Below are positions 1 through 9,286 of a DNA stretch of 64,000 bases, in pieces; position 1 is the first letter of the stretch; each line of letters begins with the position of its first letter. The notes under the pieces were generated by a model. That model searched no databases and was not told where the DNA came from. It saw nothing but the letters and a program-made list of their open reading frames with translations. Both the position numbers and the translations under genes were made by a program. The stretch is from 2-12-FULL-35-23 sp965196985 (lineage in GTDB: Bacteria > Pseudomonadota > Gammaproteobacteria > UBA12402): NCBI GenBank assembly GCA_965196985.1, contig CBDALO010000087.1:110285-174284 (forward strand), written 5' to 3'.

Positions 1-3000
1 AATGATTTGGAATTTTTAGGTAAGAGAAGCTTTAACTTAGCAGTTGCCTTTTCGTTAATACTCTTTAGAAAAACTCTATCTTTTGTGTCTTTATCTCAGG
101 ATGATATTAGGCAAGCCAGCTTGTTAAGAAAAGCATTAGAAGTTTTTGTGCATACGATAACCAATAAAACTATTGGTGGTCTAATTCCATTTCGGATAAC
201 AACTTATACGCTTGATCGTAAAACTCTTAGAGAAAAAGTTACACTATTAAGGAATCACCTCGGTACTATTGTTTTTTCTGATTTTAAGTTCTTGAGTCGT
301 TCTGTAGGGTTGCGTGATGAAAGAAATATACCTATTGACTCGCAAGCATTAACTGCTGAGCAACAGTTTGGTTGTTTGTTATTTTCTGTAATGAATAAAT
401 TGCTTTGCCTGGGGCATATTAGAGTTGAAAAGCGAACGGCGAACGAAGGGCTTGAGTACCGTTCAATGACCGTGGAGGACCTGCTGCATAATGTTTTGTT
501 TTTATTTAGTGAAGAGGCAGTTGGGCAAATCATGATTGCGGATAGTCCCGCGTTTTTTATCGATAGTCGCTTGAAGAGAAGTGTGAGGGCTAACTTGGGA
601 GAGCTAGAAGAGTTTTCTTCTTTATTGGATAGATTTGATAAGCGTTTTGAAAGAGTAAGTAGTTTGGGTTGCAGTAGTAAAAAGCACCTTGATAGTTGGC
701 GAGAAGAGCTGCATAAGCTGGAAGGTGATTTTACCCAAGTAGTTTTGTCTGCTAAACAAAGTGATAATATGAGTCTGTTGGCAGTGCTTATTGGCTTGAA
801 CGAGGTTAAAAAAAATGAGTTGAGACTTCAATGTGAAAGCTATGCGGGCGTTGATTTAAGTTATCTTTCCAGCTTCCTTAGAAAGCATGATATTTGTGAA
901 CTGATTCCTGCCGAGTTTATTAACGGTCTGTCTCCTGTCGAAGTTAATATAAGTTTTTTTGAAAAGGAACAACTTGTTTGTCTAAATGATTATCTAAAAA
1001 TCTTAATGAAAATCAAAGTCTTTCAAGGTAGTGATGGCTTTCTTGCTCAGCGAGAGCGGGTGATTGCTCAAGTAGAGAGAGGGCTTCTTAAGTCGCAATA
1101 CGATGAGTTTTTTTCTGACTGTAGGCAGTGGTCACGCCGAGTGTTAGATTACTATAAACAGCTAAAAGAGGGGTTTGAGACAAAGGTAAAAGGTGAAGTT
1201 ATTTTTGGTGATGATTTTTGGAGTTTATTGAGTGAGGATGGTGGGGAGGTAGTGGGACAAGGGTTCTCCTTGAGTGCTAGATTGGATAGGGTTGTGGCAA
1301 GGTTGCAGTTGGTGGCGGAGCGTGAGGGAGTTGTGTCTAAATGGCTGCAGTCAATAGGGGAGTTTAGTGAGAGTTTAAGTTCTTTAATGGTGTCAATAAC
1401 TAGTTATTCAAGAAGGGTTTTAGAGATTTCTGAAGAGGAGTTAACTTCTGAACGATGTGTGGCAGGAATGAAAGATAAGCTTGTTGGTTTAGCAAAATTA
1501 GCTGGTGTTGAGGTTGATCTTGATGGTTTAATTGACTTGCCTACTACAGCACAAATTTCTAGTTTAAGGGATGAACTAAATCAACTGCTTGAGGTTGTTC
1601 AGGGGGCAAAGCGCCGGTTGGTTAGGTTCCATTTACAGTTAAAGCATGAACAGTGCTCTATAGAAGAGCAAAGTAAGCTTTGCGCAGAAAAGCAAGAAGA
1701 AAAAGGAGCTTTATTGGCAAAGCTGGACTTGCAGAAAGAAAAGGTTTTATCGTTACAAAGCAAAGTTAAGATGCTGTTTGATTTAACTTTTTTTGATAAG
1801 AAGCCGTCTGTGGAAGAGCTTTTGGGTTTGCTTGAGCAAATTGATATGAACTTTTCTGGTATGATTTGTTTTAATCCTTTTCAGCTATCTAGTGTTGAAG
1901 TTGATGTGGCTAATGAAGTTATCAGGCAGATAAAATCAATTGATAGTAAGAGTGAGCTTGAGCCTCTTCAGTCGGTACAGGGTGAGGTTGATTTTGTAAG
2001 TTGGCAGTCTCACCTTAATCAGTGGTTTAATCGCCAGATAGAGCTCCTTCTAGAAAACACAAAGAATCCTTTTAGTGATGCTAGTTTAATTGCAGAGGAT
2101 GAGCTTAGTCTCTTAACTAAAAGTGTTATCAAGGTTTATAAAGAATATGGCTTGTTGCAAAGGGTGATTAATTTGTGTAAGAGGCTTAATGTTGAGTTAA
2201 CTTGTAACAGTGAGGCGCTAGAGCAAGCTTTGTCATTGGCTCAAGTGTATAAACTAACTATTAGAGAGGTTAAAGAGGGAGTGCTTAAGGGGGGTGATAA
2301 GCAAGTTGATGTTACAAATAATGAGTCAGTTGTACTAATTGAGAGTAGTAGTGTTTTGGCTGAACAAGTAAAAAGTGATAAACGGGCTGGTGTTGCTTCT
2401 TCGTCAGCTCAAGCAAGATATCGCCAGGGTGCGCGGCCTCAGCAGTTATCAAGTAGGCGAAAGCGGGCGAATAAGCAGCAGCCTGCAAAGAGGCGGCCTA
2501 TAGAGAGTCATCCGATCGTCATTGATTCGCCAGCCGTAGCTGAAATGCTAGATGGAGGTGAAGAGCTTATGCGTGTTGAAGCAAAGCTCTTGCAAGGAAG
2601 TAGAGGTGTAGTAACTGTTGATGAAGTCCAGCTTGCGCTCTATCAAGAAAAAGCTAATGTGCTGCAGCAAAGCTTATCTAAAGCAAGCGAAAAGCTTGCA
2701 AAGAATGATATTAGCCTTCAAAACTGTCGTTATGCAGCTTCTGAGTGTTTGCCTAAAATTTCTAAAGAACAAGGTAAAGAGAAGCTTGGTTTATTGCTGG
2801 AAGGGCGTGTTAGTTTACTCGTTGGATTAGCAGAGAAGTATAAAGATAGTTTGGGTGATATCAGTCAAGATGTTCAAGCTTTTATTAAACAGACTTTGTT
2901 ACTAGCACTTGAAAGCTTTAGCAGGTCTTATCCAGAGCAAGTTGTTATAGCTGATGAAATTAAAGATAGGGTGAGCTCTGATGATTATTGTGAACTAACT

Positions 3001-3618
3001 CTTTCTAAAACCAACTCGGGGAAGAGATATTGCTTTCAGATTGAAACAAAGCTTGGTGAAAAACTTTCAGTAACTATGCCTACTGATGAAGAGGGGCTTG
3101 TAGGGTTGTTTTCTATTGGGGTTAAGTTACAGCATCAATTATTAAATCAGCAGCATAAAATGCAAGAGGTTCAGCTTATGCTTGACGAGGTTGGTGCCTT
3201 CTTTAAGTTGACTATGGAGCAGCCAAAAAGTGAAGCTGAAGGAAAGGGAACTGACAAGAAGGATGATGGTTATCTGTCAGCACTAACCGTTGGGCTTGAG
3301 TTAGTTTTAGATGCCCAAAAGATGTTGAAATTTTTCCAGGGGGGCTTTTATCTTCATGCTCACCCTGAAGAAATTAGTCAAAATCATAGTAAGCTTAGTC
3401 AGTTGTTATCTAGGCTAGAGGACCAGGTGGCCCTTTTAAATGATCGTTTTGCCACGAAGCCAATGTTGAATATTCATTTGGATCGACTAAGTATATTGGG
3501 CGTGAAGTCTAGGTTAGAAAAGGTGGTAGCTGAGCAGAAGACTGCTATTGTAACGTCCCACAATAATTTAGAGAAACCATCTCAACCTATTTTGCGTGAG
3601 ATGGTGTCAAATAGTTAA
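1..3618 (+). CDS. large helical/coiled-coil protein of unknown function, 5' end outside window, 3' end displaced by transposon
   Basis: The frame is open from the first base, so the gene probably starts upstream of the window; the first possible start inside it is TTG at 7. About 1203 residues are visible, rich in Leu, Glu, Ser and Lys, with likely coiled coil near residues 545-590 and no transmembrane segment or catalytic motif I recognise. A basic bipartite cluster (RRKR, spacer, KRR) lies at residues 817-830 and resembles a nuclear localisation signal. The last 22 codons are not native: a transposon starts at 3549, and removing it joins codon 1181 in frame to 60 codons at 9893-10075. The size, lack of enzymatic domain and NLS-like motif fit a secreted effector, but that is inference. 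Confidence 0.7.
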   Translation, partial: NDLEFLGKRSFNLAVAFSLILFRKTLSFVSLSQDDIRQASLLRKALEVFVHTITNKTIGGLIPFRITTYTLDRKTLREKVTLLRNHLGTIVFSDFKFLSRSVGLRDERNIPIDSQALTAEQQFGCLLFSVMNKLLCLGHIRVEKRTANEGLEYRSMTVEDLLHNVLFLFSEEAVGQIMIADSPAFFIDSRLKRSVRANLGELEEFSSLLDRFDKRFERVSSLGCSSKKHLDSWREELHKLEGDFTQVVLSAKQSDNMSLLAVLIGLNEVKKNELRLQCESYAGVDLSYLSSFLRKHDICELIPAEFINGLSPVEVNISFFEKEQLVCLNDYLKILMKIKVFQGSDGFLAQRERVIAQVERGLLKSQYDEFFSDCRQWSRRVLDYYKQLKEGFETKVKGEVIFGDDFWSLLSEDGGEVVGQGFSLSARLDRVVARLQLVAEREGVVSKWLQSIGEFSESLSSLMVSITSYSRRVLEISEEELTSERCVAGMKDKLVGLAKLAGVEVDLDGLIDLPTTAQISSLRDELNQLLEVVQGAKRRLVRFHLQLKHEQCSIEEQSKLCAEKQEEKGALLAKLDLQKEKVLSLQSKVKMLFDLTFFDKKPSVEELLGLLEQIDMNFSGMICFNPFQLSSVEVDVANEVIRQIKSIDSKSELEPLQSVQGEVDFVSWQSHLNQWFNRQIELLLENTKNPFSDASLIAEDELSLLTKSVIKVYKEYGLLQRVINLCKRLNVELTCNSEALEQALSLAQVYKLTIREVKEGVLKGGDKQVDVTNNESVVLIESSSVLAEQVKSDKRAGVASSSAQARYRQGARPQQLSSRRKRANKQQPAKRRPIESHPIVIDSPAVAEMLDGGEELMRVEAKLLQGSRGVVTVDEVQLALYQEKANVLQQSLSKASEKLAKNDISLQNCRYAASECLPKISKEQGKEKLGLLLEGRVSLLVGLAEKYKDSLGDISQDVQAFIKQTLLLALESFSRSYPEQVVIADEIKDRVSSDDYCELTLSKTNSGKRYCFQIETKLGEKLSVTMPTDEEGLVGLFSIGVKLQHQLLNQQHKMQEVQLMLDEVGAFFKLTMEQPKSEAEGKGTDKKDDGYLSALTVGLELVLDAQKMLKFFQGGFYLHAHPEEISQNHSKLSQLLSRLEDQVALLNDRFATKPMLNIHLDRLSILGVKSRLEKVVAEQKTAIVTSHNNLEKPSQPILREMVSNS

Positions 3619-4415
3619 CCTTTTAGCTCATGAATTGCCTGATTAATGACATCATCCGGTATATGGTTTAAATTCATATTAGCGGCGATTAGCAACGCAT
3701 GTCGCATGAGCCTATCAACATAACGAAGCCTACCTTTTGTGGCCATGTGTACTGCACGAATACCTGTTTCAGTGAATAAGCTGCTGCTCATTCCTGCCTT
3801 CTCAAAAGCAGCGTGAATAATGCTCTCAAAATCCCTGCTATCTTCAATTGCATGCCACCTAATAAAGCACTGAATTCTAGAGTTGATAGGTTCATAGGCT
3901 GGTCTCTGCAATGTTGCTAGAAGTGATGGGAGTCCACATAAGATAATCGTCATGACGTCTTTGCTGTCAAAACTGAAATTAAGGAAGTCAGGTAATCGTA
4001 GAATGAAATCATTACTAAGCTGATGCGCCTCGTCTAGGATCCAAATAGGCTGAACGTTTTTATCATGGTAGAGCGCGATCAAGCTCTGCTTCAAGTCTCT
4101 CCAAAGTTTAGAGAATCGGTAATAGTTTTCTAAACCTAGATTTTCGGCAAGCTGAGAGTACACATCAAATGACCGAAAGTGAGTGTCTGATTGATAAATG
4201 ACTTGATGGGTCAGCGGGTTGAGTTTATTGCTCCAGTATCTTAGCGCCGTGGTCTTTCCTGTCCCTGAGTCGCCAGTAATCACTGCTAAGCCGCGTGTTT
4301 CTAGCAAACCATTAAGTTGCTGTTCTAGTCGCTTTGACTGCGCCAATTCAATAATGTTTGATTTACCCAATGGATCAAATTTCAAGCCAAAATGTTGAAG
4401 ATACATCTTACTCAT
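3615..4415 (-). CDS. AAA ATPase of transposon (TniB/ExeA-like)
   Basis: ATP-binding protein of 266 aa that would act as target-selection or regulator partner of the DDE transposase, as TniB and MuB do for their elements. A Walker A motif GDSGTGKTT lies about 40-50 residues in and a Walker B stretch IWILDEAHQ follows; the N-terminus (MYLQHFGLKFDPL) is typical of ExeA/TniB-like ATPases. I chose ATG 4415 because GAGGAGG lies directly upstream; it overlaps the transposase stop by 8 nt (ATGAGTAA), so the two are translationally coupled. ATG 4406 is an alternative start. Its stop overlaps, on the other strand, the stop of the large left gene. This gene looks intact, although its transposase partner is split. 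Confidence 0.85.
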   Translation of the reverse strand: MSKMYLQHFGLKFDPLGKSNIIELAQSKRLEQQLNGLLETRGLAVITGDSGTGKTTALRYWSNKLNPLTHQVIYQSDTHFRSFDVYSQLAENLGLENYYRFSKLWRDLKQSLIALYHDKNVQPIWILDEAHQLSNDFILRLPDFLNFSFDSKDVMTIILCGLPSLLATLQRPAYEPINSRIQCFIRWHAIEDSRDFESIIHAAFEKAGMSSSLFTETGIRAVHMATKGRLRYVDRLMRHALLIAANMNLNHIPDDVINQAIHELKG

Positions 4416-5433
4416 CCTCCTCAGTGATATCCAAATCCTCTTTAACTTGGTTATAAACAATCTCAACTAGCGAGGTTTTTCTTGCTGGTTGTTCCGGCAT
4501 CTGAGGTCTAGCTCGGGTTCTAGAAAGGTTGTTATGTTTGTCCAGCTCTCCCACTGCACCAAGGTATTGATATTCCAATGATTCGACGTGACGGGCGGAG
4601 TCACTATGCGGATCAACCACTAAATAAACCTCTTGTTGAGCCAGTTCAAATGGAACTTCAAAGAGTCGATTATTCCAGCTTACCGTGCCATCCTTCCTGA
4701 CTCGGCGCTTAATGCGATGCAGGAAGTAATCATCTAGCTTATCGGCCAAACAACCTAACGGCTGAATTTTAGTGAGGTCTTGCTGATAGCGTTGTAACGG
4801 GGTCATCTTGTCAGGCAGGGCGCTTTGCGAGGCTTGATGATAAACACGCTCAACCCAAGCCCAAAATCGATCATTCAGCGCATTGAAACTATGAATGGAA
4901 TCCAGGTTGCATTCAGCTAGGAATTGCTCGCGTACTGTTCTATGCCAACGCTCTAGTTTGCCTTTGCTTTGCGGTTCATAGGGCCTGCCGTAAATCAATT
5001 GAATTTTCAAACGAGCACAAATGGTTTGCAACGTTTTAGCACGGTAGGCAGGGCCGTTGTCAATGATGAGCTTAACAGGAAGCCCACGTTTGAGTAATGC
5101 CTCTTTCAACACATGCTCAATAGTAATGGCACTCTCATCAGTACAAAATTTACTGTGACAGACCAACCTTGAGGCATCATCAAAAATACTCACCAAATGT
5201 ATCCGTTCAATATCAGCATGATTTGAAAATAATTCAAAAAGTTCTTGACAGCTTTTTCGTGCAAATTTGGAAATTTTATATTGGAATCATCGTGTGTCAT
5301 AAAAGCATGATGTGCGCTCTATAACAACGCTGTATGCTCGGATTATTTTTTCATCGATCAGGTTCATGGCTTAAAAATAATTTCAGCAGTACGGCCATCT
5401 GTGTGGGGAAAATTTACCTTTTCAAACCCGTGG

Positions 5434-5439
5434 TATACT
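5434..5439 (+). promoter_or_regulatory. possible -10 box giving a leaderless IS66 transposase mRNA
   Basis: TATACT lies 6 nt before the ATG at 5446, with a weak -35 candidate TTTACC at 5413-5418 (15-bp spacing, short). No Shine-Dalgarno sequence is visible before the ATG, so transcription could start at or near the start codon. The same arrangement occurs in copy 2 (-10 at 61502-61507). Confidence 0.3.
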
Positions 5440-5445
5440 CTTCCT

Positions 5446-7098
5446 ATGAAAAAACAACCTGACAAATCAGTTTTAGCCGATCTCATTGAGAGATTTAATA
5501 ATACTGTTACACCAACAGCACTAGAAACAGATTTTAGCAATGTATGTGAAAGTCAGGCTGAGAAAATCATAAAGCTAGAAGACAAGGTGCAATCGTTAAA
5601 TAACGCATTAAATAAATATAAAGGTGAGCAAGGAAAGCCTAATGTTAGAAAGCAAACGCGCGCTAACAAGGACAAGGATCATTCCTCCGAGAAGGATAGA
5701 AAAGGAAATAAAACCAATAAAACTAGAAAGCCAAAATCTAGTAAAAAAAATCTCGAAGTCTCTAATACAGTGACACTAACAATTAATCCAGATTCGTTGC
5801 CCAGCGATGCTGTGCCAAATGGCTCTAAGAAAACACTTATCCAGGATATAAAAATTGCTGCTAATAACACTCTTTTTTTGCGCCAACAATATTACTCCCC
5901 TTCTGAAAACAAACACTATACAGCACCTCTGCCAACTGGTTATGAGGGCCAGTTCGGCCCTACTATTAAAAGCTGGACAAGCTTCCTAAATACTCAAGGT
6001 GGTATGACGCTAGAAAGCCTTGAGACATTTTATAAAACCGCCAACATAGATATTAGTAAATCAACCATCCATAGCTTCACAATTAAAACACCTACGATAC
6101 TTGAGCCCGAGAAGGTAGAAGTTGTGAAGGCAGGTTTACAATCCACGAACTACCAGCACCTAGATGACACCAACGCTAGAGAGGATGGGAAAAACCGTTA
6201 TGTTAATGTATTGGGTAATGAGTATTATTCAGCTTACTTTACGCTGACCAGTAAAAGTCGATTAAGCGTCATTGAAATGTTAAGCAAAGACCACTTTGGG
6301 TTCACATTAAATGAGGCCGCTTTTAATTTACTGGCTACTATGAACTTACCCCACAAGGTAATCGAAAGCTTAAAGGTATTTCACTCATCGACTATCTTAA
6401 ACAGTAAGGAGCTGGAAGTTATTCTTGATAAGGTATTAGGTGATAAAAAATTTCCAAAATATAGAAAGCTGATTACTGATGCGGCAGCTATCTCAACATA
6501 TAGAAAGAGTCCTTATGCGATAGAAACACTCATTACCGATGATGCGCCACAGTTTAAGCTCATTACTGAATCACTCGCCTTGTGCTGGGTTCATGAGGGT
6601 AGGCATTATAAAAAGCTGACGCCAATTTTTAAGAAGCACCAAGACTCTGTTGACAGCTTCTTGGATAGGTTTTGGGATTATTATCATAAGCTCATTGAAT
6701 ATAAAAAGAACCCAGGGCAAGATGAGATAGATAAGCTATCCAATGAGTTTACTGAGTTATTCTCAACAATCACTGGCTACGAGAAACTAGATAAACAAAT
6801 TGAGCTCACCTTAAAAAAGAAAAGGCAGCTATTGTTAGTGCTGGAAAAGCCAGAGCTTCCTCTACATAACAATCCAGCAGAGTTGATGGCTCGGAAGCAG
6901 GCTAGAATGCGCGATGTACACCTTCATACTATGAGTGAAGAAGGAACGAAAGCTAAGGATACAATGGTTACAATTACTGAGACATGTAAAAAGCTAGCAG
7001 TTAATGTCTTCGATTATATATATGACAGAATTACAAAAAACTATTCTATGCCTTCGCTAGCGGAATTAATTACCATCCGCTCATCACAGGCGCAGTAA
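5446..7098 (+). CDS. IS66-family transposase (single-ORF type)
   Basis: Transposase of 550 aa. The N-terminus has a coiled-coil segment (KIIKLEDKVQSLNNAL) followed by a Lys-rich linker. The core contains the candidate acidic residues in HLDDTNARED, LITDDAPQF and HNNPAE, the last being the usual IS66 Asn-Asn-x-Ala-Glu signature. I chose ATG 5446 because similarity to an IS66 leader begins there (MKKQPDK); GTG 5401 would add 15 residues and has no better ribosome binding site. Compared with copy 2 it differs at two residues: KAGLQ against KACLQ, and NPAELMA against NPAESMA. The second lies next to the likely catalytic Glu. Confidence 0.9.
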   Translation: MKKQPDKSVLADLIERFNNTVTPTALETDFSNVCESQAEKIIKLEDKVQSLNNALNKYKGEQGKPNVRKQTRANKDKDHSSEKDRKGNKTNKTRKPKSSKKNLEVSNTVTLTINPDSLPSDAVPNGSKKTLIQDIKIAANNTLFLRQQYYSPSENKHYTAPLPTGYEGQFGPTIKSWTSFLNTQGGMTLESLETFYKTANIDISKSTIHSFTIKTPTILEPEKVEVVKAGLQSTNYQHLDDTNAREDGKNRYVNVLGNEYYSAYFTLTSKSRLSVIEMLSKDHFGFTLNEAAFNLLATMNLPHKVIESLKVFHSSTILNSKELEVILDKVLGDKKFPKYRKLITDAAAISTYRKSPYAIETLITDDAPQFKLITESLALCWVHEGRHYKKLTPIFKKHQDSVDSFLDRFWDYYHKLIEYKKNPGQDEIDKLSNEFTELFSTITGYEKLDKQIELTLKKKRQLLLVLEKPELPLHNNPAELMARKQARMRDVHLHTMSEEGTKAKDTMVTITETCKKLAVNVFDYIYDRITKNYSMPSLAELITIRSSQAQ

Positions 7099-7899
7099 AC
7101 TAAAGAGAGCGCAGCATGAGCATCATGCTGAAATAAGACGGATACCACCAAATAGCTTTTAACTCTTCTTTGGCCATCGTAAATCGTTGGACCATGCATG
7201 ACATCGCCATACCAAATATCACAAGCTGTGAGCGCCTCAAATGAGCGGCGCTCAATTTGGTTAGAAGGTGTGACTGTTCTTTTAGACAGGCCGTGTTTTA
7301 CTAATAAGCGGTGAACTGTTGCGTGAGATAATTCACCTCGTGCTACCTTCCCTTGAGTTTCTAAGAGTTTAATCACGGTCGGAATTGATCTTGAAGGGCT
7401 TTCCTGTTTAGTGGAAATAATTAACTCTTGTAGCTCTGGATTGATGTGACACTGGCCTTTGTCTCGTCGAGTTTTAGGAACTAATCCATCAATACCCTGC
7501 TTTAACCAGGCGTAATACCAATTCTCAATTGTTTTAGCACTGAGGTGAACACGCTTACTACCTGGAATGTTGTAGGTTTGCTGGGACAACCTTTTAATAA
7601 TGCTCTTGAGCTCACCATGCTCAAAACTATTTCGGCTACATAGCTCACCTAAAACACTTAGGCGAAACAGTGCTGTTGGGTGAATGGGCTTGGTCATTTT
7701 GCAATTCCTGTGTGATTTAACTACTTGCAATGAGTTAATCACAACTTGAGTTGAGAATGCTACGCTCAAACTGTGTGGGGTCGTGAGGTTTACAGAAAAT
7801 ATCCATCTCAACTTTTTTTCACGTTAATTAATTATGGGATGCTCACTCCTGTGTTGTTAAGAAAAAGCATGATGCTCGATAAATCATGCTCACCAAGGC

Positions 7900-9286
7900 G
7901 GGTGCTGCCTCTATATAATGTAGGCTATATTACTGCTGGCACGCCAAAATCATTGACCTTCTCCCAAAACTGATCCCATCTGCCTTTAGTCTTTACTAGT
8001 GTTCTCAAGCATAAAACGATTTTCATTCCCTTGTCTTTCCAGCGCATTCCTGATCCCCCTAATCTTTGTTTAACAATTATTTTACATGCTGCTTCAGTGA
8101 CGCCAGAGCCAATTGGTGCATTCTGCTTAATCAAATTATGATACGACATTCGCTTTTCTTTAATATTATTTTCAAAATACGTAATTGTTCCTTCTAGCTT
8201 TTCTCTAAGCGATTTATTCAGTTTTTTATTTAGATGCTCTTTAAGCTCAGCAAGTATTCTACCTGCCGCACCTTTCTTGTGCTTTAAGTCATGACATCTC
8301 TCTTCGAGCCAAACATCACGCTCATCTCTTTCAGATTTTTTGGTAAATATTGCCTTTGATGCTTCACCGAGATATTCAGTTGCATGCCAAAAATCTAAAA
8401 TTTGCGTATCAGTATGTTTTTTTAGAAATGGCCAATTATTTTTTGCTCCATCAGCAACGCCAATTGTTTTAGCATCAGGGTAATATTTCTTTTTCAGCTT
8501 TATTTCCTTTTCAAGCCTATTAAAGAATTCATCTTTTCCATATTCTGGTGATGCTGCAACGTAGGTTGTGTGCAGGCGTGCACCATGCTTATCATACATG
8601 GAAATAGTTCCAACCATGCTCTCTCTATAACCATCATCAACGGTGAGGACATATGCACCATCTAAGCTAATGCTTAGCATCTCAACGCCTGCATCAAGCT
8701 TTGGCTCTTCATATTCCCACTCAGCCTCTTTGGCTTGTGCAATACCGCCAACAAAATCAGTTGCCCGTTGCAAGTATGAATGTGAGATTTTACGGTTATG
8801 ATTGACCTTGAGATCATCAATAACACTAGGAGCAGGTAAGTTTGAGTATTTATGTGAGATTATTTTTGCAAATCGCGGTGTTGATCCTTGGATAATTCTA
8901 GCCTTATCTTCTAAAGGACAAAAGATCTTCCCGCCTTTAGAGGTTTGATAAACATAACGCTTAACTCGAGCAACTCCATAAGGCGTTTGGTAATTTGCTT
9001 CATCTCTACTTCGTGCTGTTAGCTTTATTTTTCCAACATGGATAGGAGAGCCATCTGCATCAAACTTACTTAAAGCTTTTTCAGTGGCTAATGTTCCAAC
9101 CTCATTAAGGCCGTCAAGAATTGCATCCTCACATTCAAGCATGGATCCTTTTAGTGGAAGCTTGAGCTCAATAGTTAATTCATTATTTTCATCAGAGAGA
9201 ATTCTAGCTAACATCCAAACACCATCCGTAATCAAGTTAAAGTGTATATTATGCTATATTTTCTACATTATATAAAGGCAGCACCC
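7900..9286 (-). mobile_element. ISKra4-like element, copy 1
   Basis: The ends are GGGTGCTGCC and GGCAGCACCC, with similarity continuing through TATATAATGTAG. An 8-bp direct repeat ACCAAGGC flanks it at 7892-7899 and 9287-9294 (9 bp if a shared C is counted). It interrupts the DUF6431-like gene. Copies 2 (33937-35323) and 3 (from 63674) have the same ends. Confidence 0.9.
7925..9235 (-). CDS. ISKra4-family transposase
   Basis: Transposase of 436 aa. Signature segments are ISLDGAYV (first acidic residue), TIGVADGAKNNWPFL, ILDFWHATEYLG and the C-terminal IGSGVTEAACK...KQRLGGSGMRW, characteristic of the ISKra4 family. The listed start is TTG 9235; ATG 9214 (MLARILSDE) is the alternative. The reading frame is intact and nearly identical to copy 2, differing at a few positions (for instance Val/Ile in LDAGVEML), which suggests recent transposition. 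Confidence 0.9.
   Translation of the reverse strand: MITDGVWMLARILSDENNELTIELKLPLKGSMLECEDAILDGLNEVGTLATEKALSKFDADGSPIHVGKIKLTARSRDEANYQTPYGVARVKRYVYQTSKGGKIFCPLEDKARIIQGSTPRFAKIISHKYSNLPAPSVIDDLKVNHNRKISHSYLQRATDFVGGIAQAKEAEWEYEEPKLDAGVEMLSISLDGAYVLTVDDGYRESMVGTISMYDKHGARLHTTYVAASPEYGKDEFFNRLEKEIKLKKKYYPDAKTIGVADGAKNNWPFLKKHTDTQILDFWHATEYLGEASKAIFTKKSERDERDVWLEERCHDLKHKKGAAGRILAELKEHLNKKLNKSLREKLEGTITYFENNIKEKRMSYHNLIKQNAPIGSGVTEAACKIIVKQRLGGSGMRWKDKGMKIVLCLRTLVKTKGRWDQFWEKVNDFGVPAVI

Larger units (their letters stand above)
5199..7145 (+). mobile_element. IS66-like element, copy 1
   Basis: The element is 1947 bp, with imperfect terminal inverted repeats that start GTATCCGT and share 20 of the first 24 positions. 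An 8-bp target duplication CACCAAAT lies at 5191-5198 and 7146-7153, the length expected for IS66 elements. It has a single transposase gene and no tnpA or tnpB, as in the ISBst12-like single-ORF subgroup. It lies in the DDE transposase gene of the surrounding transposon, in the opposite orientation. A second copy of identical length is at 61267-63213. Confidence 0.92.
4408..7697 (-). pseudogene. DDE (rve plus Mu-type C-terminal) transposase split by IS66 element
   Basis: The gene is read on the minus strand in two pieces. The N-terminal piece runs from ATG 7697 (AGGAA upstream) to the insertion at 7146; it has HTH segments and the first catalytic region, CDIWYGDVMHGP. The C-terminal piece runs from about 5190 to the stop at 4408; it has the remaining integrase core (IIDNGPAY, then PQSKGKLERWHR with the Glu) and a Mu transposase C-terminal region. 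Removing the 1947-bp IS66 element and one copy of its 8-bp duplication gives ...VKSYLV-SIFDDASRL... in one frame, about 444 aa. The C-terminal piece could start only from TTG 5196, so it is presumably non-functional. Confidence 0.85.
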
